NCBI GenBank assembly: GCA_902803315.1
Contig: CADCPM010000033.1
Span: 1 to 46,542 of the forward strand
Reading direction: 5' to 3'
DNA from: an uncultured Coriobacteriaceae bacterium
Lineage (GTDB): Bacteria > Actinomycetota > Coriobacteriia > Coriobacteriales > Atopobiaceae
Length of the DNA: 46,542 bases
Position 1 is the stretch's first letter; each line of letters starts with the position of its first letter. Both the position numbers and the translations under genes were made by a program. The notes under the pieces were generated by a model. It was not told the DNA's origin. It saw only the letters and a list, made by a program, of their open reading frames with translations, and did no database searches. Positions 8,897 through 16,732 of the stretch are shown piece after piece.

Positions 8897-9980
8897 CTTC
8901 GAAGATCTCCACCTCACGGGTTATCGTATTGGCGCTAAAGAACATATCGACCTTCTCGTAGGGCATCCCTGTCTCCAAGGAGCTAAGGATGTCTTGGAGG
9001 TCTGGTGTCGTATCGTTGTCGAAAAACCATACATTTGGAAAGGCATCTAGTGCCTCGTGGCATGCGGAAATATCTGATGTGATTACGGGCATGCAGAAGG
9101 TCGCCATCTCGCAGGCCATTAGACCCTGCGAGTCACATCGCGTTGGCATGAGAGCACAACGCGAGTCCTGCAAAACCTTGATAATCTCAGAATGCGATAG
9201 AGTGCAATCCATCCAATTGAGGTTCGGTGCCTTCTCGTAGTGATCAAAAAAACTACCCCTACCAACCACCAAGAACCTAAGGCTGGGGTTTGCCCATGCA
9301 AGACGATTCACAATGTCGATACAATACTTAGAGCCATCGAGATCATTCCTGATAGTCACACAATCATATGCCTTTGGCCTGGCCCAATCGTACTCACCGT
9401 CTTGGAACAGTTCTCCAACACAGTTGTAAGCTATACGACACTTGTCGCTAATACAGTCTAGTGTAATCCTCGTAGACTTCAGGAATTCATCCAGCATCCA
9501 TTCGCTGACGAAAACCAGCGTGCTCTTCCGAAGCACTTTCGGAATGTAGTTGCGCCATACAAACAGCTTGAACGTATCGTAGAAATCTCTAGTCGCAGTT
9601 TTTAGAGGGGTCTTTGCGATATAGCTATACGGCTTCGGATACGTAGTTTTGAATCTCAGGACCTCATGCCCATGGAAAAAGAAAACGAAGGCAGGGAAAT
9701 CTCTTCCATGCCTCTTCAGAAAGCGATAGTGATGACGGATATTTGCCTGATGCGTGATGAGCAGGTCATAGCCCTCGTCCGTACCTGAATACGCTTTCGG
9801 TGGAATGACTCTAATTCCCTCATATTCGAATGACTGTGTTGCAGAGAAATCAAGCACGACCAGATTGAAGCCGCGCTTGACGTAGTGCAGGTTGCGAACG
9901 TGTACGAACCGATGAGCCTCACCAGTGCCATCGCCTGGATAGCTCGTAACGAGTACGAGGATCTTCCCAGAAACGCTCAT
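8859..9980 (-). CDS. Glycosyltransferase, GT4/GT-B type
   Basis: The 373-residue product looks like a family 4 (group 1) glycosyltransferase with two Rossmann-like halves. Visible features are an early VLVTSYPGDGTGEAHRF, a hinge region FLVVGRGSF near residue 235, and an acceptor/donor site around MPTRCDSQGLMACEMATF matching the family's E-x7-E-like block. It would add a sugar to the lipid-linked repeat unit at the inner membrane face. The ATG overlaps the glf stop codon by four bases (ATGA) with GGGAGG upstream. The donor sugar cannot be read from sequence. Confidence 0.85.
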   Translation of the reverse strand: MSVSGKILVLVTSYPGDGTGEAHRFVHVRNLHYVKRGFNLVVLDFSATQSFEYEGIRVIPPKAYSGTDEGYDLLITHQANIRHHYRFLKRHGRDFPAFVFFFHGHEVLRFKTTYPKPYSYIAKTPLKTATRDFYDTFKLFVWRNYIPKVLRKSTLVFVSEWMLDEFLKSTRITLDCISDKCRIAYNCVGELFQDGEYDWARPKAYDCVTIRNDLDGSKYCIDIVNRLAWANPSLRFLVVGRGSFFDHYEKAPNLNWMDCTLSHSEIIKVLQDSRCALMPTRCDSQGLMACEMATFCMPVITSDISACHEALDAFPNVWFFDNDTTPDLQDILSSLETGMPYEKVDMFFSANTITREVEIFEDAIRAGGARGAK

Positions 9981-11095
9981 GAGGTCGCCTCCCGACTCTC
10001 TCTGGCGAGTTTAAGCTTCCCGAAGCAATCCAGCGCCCGCTTCACTACATCATCCATGTCGTAGTAGCGGTACTCAGCGAGACGACCGAGAAACACGACG
10101 CCCTCTTCCTTGGCGGCAAGCGCCCGATAGCGTTGCGCAAGCACCCTCCACTCTGCCGTCGGGAATGTGTAGAACGGCTCGTCGCCGTCGCAGGGAATCT
10201 CCTTGAGGATGGTGGTCTTTTCGCTTTTCTGACCGTACATCTTCTTGAACTCGGTGATGCGCGTGTAGTCGTAGTCTTGGGGCCAGCGGGTGCTCGCGAC
10301 GGGCTGATAGCTCTCGCAGTCATGCGTCTCGAACACGAATTTGATGCTTCGGTACTTTAGCTTGCCGTAGCAATGGTCGAAGTAGTAATCGACCGGTCCA
10401 GTGTAGATGAGAGTCTCGTAATCGAGGTCTCCTATGACCTCCTTGTAGTCTGTGTTGAGGAGCACCTTGATCTCGGGGTGGTCGAGCATGCGGCGGCACA
10501 TCTTGGTAAACCCGCCCCTTGGGTTGCCCTGATAGCGGTCCGTGAAGTAGCGCGTGTCACGGTTACGCCGGAAGGGGATGCGACTGATGACCGACTTGTC
10601 CAACTCGGATGGCCACACTCCCCACTGCTTCTTCGTGAAGTGCTTGAAAAACTTCTCGTAGAGGTCCTCACCAGCCTGCGAGAGTACCACGTCCTCGCTG
10701 GTGCGCACCTCGTCAACAGGCACACGACGACTCTCGATGAAGTCGTCCATCTCATCCTGCGAGAGGTTCATGTTGTAGAGCTGGTTAATTGTTTCCAGCG
10801 AAATGGGCATCGGCACGAAGTTGCCGTCCACGTACGAGAGGACACGGTGCTGGTACTCGTGCCACTCTGCATACTGGCAGATGTAATCGAACACTTCCTT
10901 GTCATCGGTGTGGAAGGTGTGTGGGCCGTAACGCTGTACCATGATTCCGGCGTCGTCGTATTCGTCATAGACGTTGCCGGCTATGTGGCCGCGCTTCTCA
11001 ATAACGAGCACCCGCTCATGGAGCTGCGTGGCAATGCGCTCCGCCATGGTAATGCCGGCAAGTCCCGCACCGACGATGACGTACTTAATGCGCAT
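9977..11095 (-). CDS. glf: UDP-galactopyranose mutase
   Basis: The 372-residue flavoenzyme interconverts UDP-galactopyranose and UDP-galactofuranose, so the polymer probably contains galactofuranose. The FAD-binding motif VGAGLAG is at the N-terminus, followed by VIEKRGHIAGNVYDEY, GPHTFHTDD and the family block YGPHTFH/VPMPI. ARWPQDYDYTR-like (STRWPQDYDYTRITEF) and TFPTAEW occur in the C-terminal part. I chose ATG 11095, with GAGGTGG six bases upstream, over a GTG at 11104. It overlaps the upstream glycosyltransferase end and the downstream glycosyltransferase start, so it is part of a tight operon. Confidence 0.95.
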   Translation of the reverse strand: MRIKYVIVGAGLAGITMAERIATQLHERVLVIEKRGHIAGNVYDEYDDAGIMVQRYGPHTFHTDDKEVFDYICQYAEWHEYQHRVLSYVDGNFVPMPISLETINQLYNMNLSQDEMDDFIESRRVPVDEVRTSEDVVLSQAGEDLYEKFFKHFTKKQWGVWPSELDKSVISRIPFRRNRDTRYFTDRYQGNPRGGFTKMCRRMLDHPEIKVLLNTDYKEVIGDLDYETLIYTGPVDYYFDHCYGKLKYRSIKFVFETHDCESYQPVASTRWPQDYDYTRITEFKKMYGQKSEKTTILKEIPCDGDEPFYTFPTAEWRVLAQRYRALAAKEEGVVFLGRLAEYRYYDMDDVVKRALDCFGKLKLARESREATS

Positions 11096-12350
11096 TTTGT
11101 CCACCTCGCTCCGCAGTCATCCTTATTATGTCTGCGACCATCTTTCCATAGACGACGTCGGCCTTAAACTGCCTCTCGTAGAGTGCACGGGCTCGGCGCT
11201 TCATGCCCTCCGCCTCTTTCCCGTGCTCCGCCAGGTACAGAAGCTCACTAGCAAGCTCTGCCGAGTTGTCATACCTAAAACCGATGTCGTTCTCCTTTAT
11301 GAGATCGGCCATCATCCCTTCTGGTTCGACCACAACCGCCAGCCCAAGTGCCAGGTACTCGCAGAACTTGTTCGGCATGGACCACTCGAAGTTCTTGTTC
11401 TTCCGATAGGAGAGCAGCCCCACGGTAGCCAAATCCCCCAGGGCACAAATTTGGCGCCTGCTCACCCAGCCCGGAAAGAGGACGTTATCGACATCTCCAA
11501 GTATCTGCTTATATGAATTCAGCTTCTCACCTTCGCCGCATATTACGTACTTAATGCGAGGGTTTTGCTTTGCAGTCTGGATTGCCGCATGCATAACCGG
11601 CTCAAGCTCAACCGCATGACCAAATTGTCCGAAGAAGCAGCAGATGATATCGTCTGACGATAGGCCCATGTCATACCAGTATTGGTAGTCGCTTTCTCCA
11701 AGGTCGACGTCGGTATCCGGGTACGACACGTAATAGTAGTTGTCGTTCGGCCCCCTGCCGCGACATGCATATCTCAACGCCCAGTCGAGAAAACCTTCTG
11801 ACGTGGCGAGTATCCCCGTAGCGTTTCTCAGGGTGTATGCAAGCTGTATCTTGAACGGTATGATTGCGAGGTGTACCAGCCACTTCAGCCTCGGAAAAAA
11901 GTCCTCGTAGAGGTCAGGCCACAAGTCTCGCACGTCCACAAAAACTGGTACTCCATGTTGTTTACCATACTTCACGGACGCAAGAGCCAAGTCAATGTTC
12001 GGCATCGCGGCAAGAATCACGTCAGGCATCTCCACTCCCTTCACCAGTCTGCTGAACTGCCTGCGCTCTTCCCAAAAGTGCATTATCCTACCCAAGGACA
12101 GGTTCTTCGTATAGTTCCTACCGTGCAACAAACGTATCGTATAGTGCTGATTGACCCTCACTTCCATAGTGTGGTCTGCACGGAATTCTTTGAGGTTGTG
12201 GTTGAATGTGGAGGCAAACCAGAGTATATCAGCCCCAGTTTTCTCGAATTCTGAAGCAATCAACCCCATCCTCAGCAATCTCTGTTGTCCTTCGTCCGTA
12301 GGCAGAGACTCGCCCTCTTTTACTAGCCATACCTTCAATGGTTTCTTCAT
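11085..12350 (-). CDS. Glycosyltransferase, GT4/GT-B type (WbuB-like)
   Basis: The 421-residue protein has the layout of WbuB-like family 4 glycosyltransferases. It has an N-terminal acceptor domain (ADILWFASTFNHNLKEF), then VFVDVRDLWPDLYEDFFP near residues 135-155, a membrane-associating stretch, and the hinge CCFFGQFGHAVELEPV. The donor site lies in NKFCEYLALGLAVVVEPEG. It starts with ATG at 12350 with GAGGTG upstream and overlaps glf at its 3' end. It is the first intact gene after the decayed sugar transferase, so its own promoter or read-through from the LoaP operon is needed. Confidence 0.9.
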   Translation of the reverse strand: MKKPLKVWLVKEGESLPTDEGQQRLLRMGLIASEFEKTGADILWFASTFNHNLKEFRADHTMEVRVNQHYTIRLLHGRNYTKNLSLGRIMHFWEERRQFSRLVKGVEMPDVILAAMPNIDLALASVKYGKQHGVPVFVDVRDLWPDLYEDFFPRLKWLVHLAIIPFKIQLAYTLRNATGILATSEGFLDWALRYACRGRGPNDNYYYVSYPDTDVDLGESDYQYWYDMGLSSDDIICCFFGQFGHAVELEPVMHAAIQTAKQNPRIKYVICGEGEKLNSYKQILGDVDNVLFPGWVSRRQICALGDLATVGLLSYRKNKNFEWSMPNKFCEYLALGLAVVVEPEGMMADLIKENDIGFRYDNSAELASELLYLAEHGKEAEGMKRRARALYERQFKADVVYGKMVADIIRMTAERGGQNAH

Positions 12351-12379
12351 TTCCGCACCTCGAAAACTAAATGTGAACT

Positions 12380-13048
12380 CTATCTTGTGCCATCATGCGT
12401 AATAATCACCTTGAGGGTCTTGAGGATTATCCTCTGATCCATCGCCACGCCCTCCCCCTTTATGTATCGATGTCATAGAAGACCTTCTCGGCGGGATTGA
12501 GGTCATAGCCCCCATGACCTGATCATATCCCAACACGCTGAGCGTCACGAGCGTCCTTTTCGAGAAGCCGTGCATGTACTTCTCGGACTCTTCGTAGAAG
12601 ACAGCCCGCACCGCCCTGGGGCTAATGAGGCTCATGTCGCCCCTCACGACGTCCCAGGACTGCGGGAGATCGTACAGGCGGGTCTTCCGGAGGATGCGGC
12701 CCACGCACGTCACCCGCGTGTCGCACTCTGACACCCACTGAACCTCGTCCGCCTCGGCATCGACGCGTGTCGAGCGAAACTTGTGGATGAAGAAGGGCCT
12801 CCCGCCCCTGCCCAGGCGCTCCTGGTGGAAGATCACCGGTCTAGAGGAGCCTGCCTTCACTGCGACGGCAATCCCGAGCATGAGCGGACTGAGCACGACC
12901 AGCAAGCTGCTCGAGGCCACGTCGAACACACCTGATCACATGATAGTCATGACAGGGCGAAAGCTTGCTCATATCAATTCGCTCAACCTCAATCACGCGC
13001 TCACGATCGACGAGTGCGAACTGAGATTATGCGATATTGGGAACCCAT
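12380..13048 (-). pseudogene. Decayed initiating phosphoglycosyl transferase
   Basis: This is a bacterial sugar transferase (PF02397 type) broken by several frameshifts. From the ATG at 13048 the frame reads MGSQYRIISV, then shifts to give VIEVERIDMSKLSPCHDYHV, shifts again into VFDVASSSLLVVLSPLM and continues to about 12510. One base is missing in a G-run near 12507-12511 and one near 12471. Restoring them gives GGYDLNPAEKVFYDID, YIKGEGVAMDQRIILKTLKV and a TAG stop at 12380-12382. Key residues are also lost: the family LDELPQ reads LYDLPQ and GPRPERP reads SPRAVRA. The intact enzyme is upstream at 13683-15059. I judge it non-functional. Confidence 0.85.
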
Positions 13049-13682
13049 AAAGAGCAAACAAAGGGCGTTGTCAAGTCAGCCAACTTTACGCTCCACTTTC
13101 TATTGTTTCAATGCCCATTGGTAAGCGTATAGACGACATTTCACATCGCCTAATTATGCAATCAGCGTGCAAACCTTATGGCTCATGTAATAGTCTTCAG
13201 CGGCATAGTCTACGTAAGCGGAAACTCTTCCACTCCTGTTGTCGCAGTTCAAATGAGCAGCGCACGCCACATGCTGGTGACTATTCACAAGACATAAGCC
13301 ACCCTGAAAGACGGCTCAACAGGCCCGATGCGATGCCTTCGCCAGCAGTACCTTGTCTTCCGTCTCCGCAAGTTCAAGCTTAACGCGCAGGGTACCAGAG
13401 ATGCGGTTATGAGCTACGTGTTGGGCGACCGTGTCCATCATGGGATGCGGGTCACGATAGGCTTCAATCGTCTTGCCCGCCTTGGTCCTGACTTTCACGA
13501 CGCCACTATTAATTGCGCTTTATCTTGTTCTGACGTGCACGCTTTCCACCCTTTCTCGCGCCCACACTCTTGCCTTCCGCGTTGGTGCAAGAGATTGCCT
13601 CATCGCCCTCGACCCCCGCCTGTCATTTGCAGTTTTGCGAAAATGACTGGCTTATCCTGTCTTCGCTAGAGACACCTTACCC
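13049..13682. other. Gap between intact and decayed sugar transferase genes
   Basis: No known gene is recognisable. On the minus strand a TTGACA (13069-13074) stands 17 bases from a weak TTTATG, close to the start of the decayed sugar transferase, and may be a relic or internal promoter. One short open frame (13316-13498) is listed separately. The rest has no clear coding signal. Confidence 0.4.
13316..13498 (-). CDS. Hypothetical 60-residue ORF, possible remnant
   Basis: A GTG-started frame of 60 codons has a composition like real protein (KVRTKAGKTIEAYRDPHPMM, then LRVKLELAETEDKVLLAKAS). No convincing ribosome site precedes it. I cannot name a family. Given the decayed gene beside it, it may be a fragment of a lost gene. 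Low confidence that it is expressed. Confidence 0.22.
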   Translation of the reverse strand: MKVRTKAGKTIEAYRDPHPMMDTVAQHVAHNRISGTLRVKLELAETEDKVLLAKASHRAC

Positions 13683-15059
13683 CTATCTCAGCGCCGTAAC
13701 GCCCGCGACACCCTCGGTACTTTCTGCCCTACCGAGAATCGCAATTGTGGCAAACATTAACTTGAGGTCAGTCAGCACCGACATCTCACTCATATAGAGC
13801 AGATCGAACTCGAGCTTCTCGTAGGGGTCGGTGCTGTACTTGCCGTACACCTGCGCGTAGCCCGTGAGGCCCGCCTTCACCTGCAGGCGCAGCCTGAAGT
13901 CGGGAATCTGCTCGTAGTACTGCTCGGCGATCTCCGGCCTCTCGGGCCGCGGGCCCACCACGCTCATGTCTCCTGCCAGGATGTTGAAGAGCTGCGGCAG
14001 CTCGTCCAGCCTGCATTTGCGAGCAAACCTTCCAATTGGCGTTATCCTGCTGTCCCCCTCGCCCGTGCTCAACCTGGCCACGCCGTCGGCCTCGGCGTCC
14101 ACGCGCATGGAGCGGAACTTCCAGATCTCGAACTCTTTGCCGTCCTTGGTAAGGCGCACCTGCTTGTAGAGCGCAGGTCCATGGTCGTAAAGCTTTATGA
14201 CAATGGCCGTAACCGCCATCAGCGGGCTGAGTACTACAATGCCCGCAAGCGACGCGCATATGTCAAACGTGCGCTTTAGGATGCGATACTCAATCCTCGG
14301 TCGCGAACGCTCCACGTAAAGCACCGGAGAGTCAAAGGATGTTATGTGGACCGCCTCACGCATAATAACGTCGCCCACCTTGGGCAAAAAGAAGGCGGGA
14401 ATGCCACGCTCCTTACAGTATTTGACTATGCCATTGCGGCATTTGGAGCTCACGCCGGCAACGAACACGGCATCGAACTTGTCCAGCTGGTCCTTTATCT
14501 CCTCAAAGCTCCCGTCGTGCTGAATCTCGGCCACAACGCGATACAGCCGTTCGATTGGTTTGCCGCCAATCTTGCCAAACCGGCGTCGGTCCAACGCGGT
14601 ACGATATACCAGCACCGTACGCCTCGTGGGCCTTTCGCAAAAGTAGAACCAGTTGCCCACGTATGACCAAAGCGCATCCAGCGCGATTTGGCACAGCAGC
14701 ATGGGCACGAAGATCAATGGCGACTCGAAGCGGCCCCACGCAGCGGAAACACCCACGTAAATGGCCACTATGGCGAGCACCTGGCCAAGTGCCTGGGAGA
14801 ATGCCAAGTCGCGTATTCTTCGATACCCAAACAGGTATGCGCCATAGGTTCGGTTGAACCACAGCAGCATAACGCAGTACACAATGGCAACGTAGTAGTT
14901 GTAGCGAAATCCGACGTCGGAAACATATTGCTGGGGACCATAGCGGAACAACATCCAAAAGACCCAAAACAGGAATGCTGTGTCTATGAAGTGCGCCGCT
15001 TTAATAGCTGCCATCACCACTTGGCCAGCTACGTTGTCGTGTCTTCTTGCAGCTTCCAT
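13683..15059 (-). CDS. Initiating polyprenyl-phosphate glycosylphosphotransferase
   Basis: The 458-residue membrane enzyme starts repeat-unit synthesis by moving a sugar-1-phosphate from a nucleotide sugar to undecaprenyl phosphate. The N-terminal third holds about four to five membrane segments (WVFWMLFRYG, YYVAIVYCVMLLWF and others), followed by a Rossmann-like domain. The catalytic domain starts at KRTFDICASLAGIVVLSPLM and contains FRSMRVDAEADG, the catalytic-type motif RLDELPQL, VGPRPERP and KAGLTGYAQVYG. All key residues are intact, unlike the decayed copy downstream. ATG 15059 has AAGGG upstream. It follows loaP by 89 bases. Confidence 0.93.
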   Translation of the reverse strand: MEAARRHDNVAGQVVMAAIKAAHFIDTAFLFWVFWMLFRYGPQQYVSDVGFRYNYYVAIVYCVMLLWFNRTYGAYLFGYRRIRDLAFSQALGQVLAIVAIYVGVSAAWGRFESPLIFVPMLLCQIALDALWSYVGNWFYFCERPTRRTVLVYRTALDRRRFGKIGGKPIERLYRVVAEIQHDGSFEEIKDQLDKFDAVFVAGVSSKCRNGIVKYCKERGIPAFFLPKVGDVIMREAVHITSFDSPVLYVERSRPRIEYRILKRTFDICASLAGIVVLSPLMAVTAIVIKLYDHGPALYKQVRLTKDGKEFEIWKFRSMRVDAEADGVARLSTGEGDSRITPIGRFARKCRLDELPQLFNILAGDMSVVGPRPERPEIAEQYYEQIPDFRLRLQVKAGLTGYAQVYGKYSTDPYEKLEFDLLYMSEMSVLTDLKLMFATIAILGRAESTEGVAGVTALR

Positions 15060-15117
15060 CCGTGAATCCCTTGCGTTCGGCCAAGCTCCCGCCAGACCGT
15101 CCTAAATGCGGCGCTCG

Positions 15118-15135
15118 TAGGGGCCCACTCCCCTA
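15118..15135 (-). promoter_or_regulatory. Small hairpin between loaP and the sugar transferase
   Basis: Six-base arms TAGGGG (15118-15123) and CCCCTA (15130-15135) enclose a six-base loop, in the transcript between the loaP stop and the next gene. LoaP proteins bind GC-rich RNA hairpins in operon leaders, so this is one of two candidate sites here. The stem is short and chance is possible. Confidence 0.25.
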
Positions 15136-15148
15136 TGGGTACCTCGCA

Positions 15149-15718
15149 CTACCACGCATCCGGCTTTGGCAAAACCTCGAGCCCCACCGTTGTGCGAATC
15201 GTAAGTTGTCCTGCGCGTATTTCCAGGTGGGCGACACGCTTGCGGCGGTTCACCCTGGTTATCATGGCCTCATGCCCCACCAGGGGGCCATCGGTCACCA
15301 CGACCTTGTCACCTTCCTTGTAGCCAAAGCTAATGGGGATGGTGCGGTCGCCTTCTGTGGTCCACCGCTCTATCCAGGACCTGTCGTCTGCGCTCAGGGG
15401 TACGAACGTCTTTCCCACGGTAACGAGCCGAGTGAACTCGGGAGCCTTGTATATGATGCGCGAGAGGGCCCACGGGTCGCGTGTTGCTGCTATTACGTAA
15501 CCGGGCAGAAGTAGCAGCTCTTCCTCGATCCACTCGCCTTTTACCTTGCGCCTATGAGCATAGGTGGGGCTAAAGCACTCCTCTAGGAGCGTGCGCTCCC
15601 CCACCTGTTGGCGTGTGCTAGGACGACTTGCAACACCGCACACGAGACGGATGACCTCGCAAGCCTTCTGCTCCCTGCCCACTTGAACCTGAATTACGTA
15701 CCAGTCGGTCTTTCGCAT
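15149..15718 (-). CDS. loaP: LoaP-type NusG paralogue, transcription antiterminator
   Basis: The 189-residue protein has an N-terminal NGN domain (DWYVIQVQVGREQKACEVI, then LLLPGYVIAATRDPWALSRI and FTRLVTVGKTFVPLS). Its C-terminal KOW domain begins at YKEGDKVVVTDGPLVGHEA and contains RRKRVAHLEI. These match LoaP, the NusG paralogue found first in long polysaccharide and antibiotic operons of Firmicutes and Actinobacteria, where it stops RNA polymerase halting at terminators. I chose ATG 15718 with AAGGAA upstream; ATG 15754 and TTG 15784 are in-frame alternatives. Its place directly before the sugar transferase and a dozen biosynthetic genes fits a role in reading the whole operon. Confidence 0.85.
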   Translation of the reverse strand: MRKTDWYVIQVQVGREQKACEVIRLVCGVASRPSTRQQVGERTLLEECFSPTYAHRRKVKGEWIEEELLLLPGYVIAATRDPWALSRIIYKAPEFTRLVTVGKTFVPLSADDRSWIERWTTEGDRTIPISFGYKEGDKVVVTDGPLVGHEAMITRVNRRKRVAHLEIRAGQLTIRTTVGLEVLPKPDAW

Positions 15719-15876
15719 GGGTTCCTTCCGTGGCTCGCAGCTCGTCTTGTCCATGGCTTCGCCATACGACCCTACGTGCCGCAAATGAAAGACGTATTCA
15801 CAACCCCCTTGGCAGACGACCGACGCACATCAAGACGCCTGGAGCAAGCGGTGCAAAGGTTGCCGTTAAACAGCAC

Positions 15877-15927
15877 CCTTCGGTGGGCGTACGCACCGCG
15901 CTCGCTCGCGCGTGCGCCCATCGAAGG
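15877..15927 (-). promoter_or_regulatory. Large leader hairpin upstream of loaP
   Basis: Arms at 15877-15894 (CCTTCGGTGGGCGTACGC) and 15910-15927 pair over 18 positions with two mismatches and a 15-base GC-rich loop that could pair further. It lies about 160 bases upstream of the loaP start in the transcript. No U-run follows, which argues against a plain terminator. A LoaP-recognised leader hairpin or an attenuator is plausible. Confidence 0.5.
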
Positions 15928-16170
15928 AAGCTGAGGAATATTGCTATGGCACTGGATGATTTGATTGCGTTTGTTCTACGTGCCATCCAGACAGTCACTT
16001 GCTTCAATTCCTGAACGCTGCCTAAACCGTGTGATAGTATCCCGACACTGCTTTACATAAATGGAGCTAACGCAAATAGCAACGGAAGTGAGCAGGAACG
16101 AAGGACGTTCAAACACAATTTCTACACGCTTTACCTGCTTATTTAAAGATGTTGGATCGATTTGACGGAC

Positions 16171-16197
16171 GGACAAAGGGGACGGAGGCGTTTGTCC
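16171..16197. repeat. Family C (REP-like) palindrome, single copy
   Basis: GGACAAA (16171-16177) and TTTGTCC (16191-16197) form 7-bp arms around a 13-base GC-rich loop. The whole 27 bases equal those at 17979-18005 next to the RAYT gene. It abuts a truncated rpn fragment. Confidence 0.85.
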
Positions 16198-16246
16198 GCA
16201 TAGAGCGCCCGGCAGCTCGTCCAGAACGTCGGGTGGTCCGCAAAGG
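16198..16246 (+). pseudogene. Relic of the 3' part of a second rpn gene
   Basis: CAGAACGTCGGGTGGTCCGC (16225-16244) is identical to 20 bases inside the rpn gene downstream (within 17485-17510), and the preceding bases are also similar (AGAGCG.CCG pattern). In frame it encodes LVQNVGWSAK as in the intact protein, then diverges. The family C repeat directly borders its 5' side, so the rest of the gene is missing on that side. Confidence 0.65.
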
Positions 16247-16670
16247 TTGCAAGAACCCAATTGAGGTTGACGGCCGCAAGAACCGCAAGGGAATAAAAAC
16301 GGATGGCGGTGGCGACTAGGAAATCACCGCAACCTTGGGCAAGTGAGCAGCAACACACTGACGATCGACATATTCAGGGTGAGCGACCGCAGGGACGCAT
16401 ACAGAAACTTACCAAAGAAATAATTCCACAACGACGTTGGTTTCAGGCAGAGGGCATCCGTGAGGTTGCCCTTTTCTTGTTTAGGCCGTCCCGACTTCGA
16501 CAGGCGGTTTACGCCAACCGCAAACCGTCCTCTGGTCGTATCGCGCGTCTTTCGTGCTCACCGAGCGGGGGTCACCGTCACTAATGCAGTCCTGCTCGCG
16601 GAGATACTGCTCAATGCGCTGCTTTACGCCGCGACGAGAATACGGCTCGTGATCATCTTATAAATGACGA

Positions 16671-16720
16671 TTGAACAAGTACATTTGTTCTGTTACTATT
16701 GATTAACGAACAGTTGTTTG
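16671..16720 (+). promoter_or_regulatory. Promoter of rpn with a LexA-type box
   Basis: TTGAAC (16671-16676) and TACTAT (16694-16699) are separated by exactly 17 bases, a good sigma-A promoter. The 18-base palindrome GAACAAGTACATTTGTTC (16673-16690) overlaps it. Between the -10 and the start lies CGAACAGTTGTTTG (16707-16720), which fits the Gram-positive/actinobacterial SOS box (CGAAC-N4-GTTYG). Repression by LexA and damage induction are inferred. Confidence 0.65.
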
Positions 16721-16732
16721 GGTGGTGATGGT

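Larger units (their letters stand above)
15719..16670. other. Long leader/intergenic region upstream of loaP
   Basis: About 950 bases with no intact gene. On the minus strand it should hold the promoter and leader of the polysaccharide operon. A large hairpin (15877-15927), a family C repeat (16171-16197) and an rpn relic (16198-16246, plus strand) are listed separately. A minus-strand frame near 16540-16660 reads like protein (RRGVKQRIEQYLREQDC) but is broken soon after and may be another relic. Confidence 0.5.

Noticed and set aside
13046..13074. Strong promoter for the decayed sugar transferase
   Set aside because: TTGACA is perfect but the -10 is weak (TTTATG) and overlaps the presumed start codon, so I mention it only in the gap entry.
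15798..16358. Three short minus-strand open frames upstream of loaP
   Set aside because: They overlap hairpins and repeats, lack ribosome sites and have no protein-like composition.
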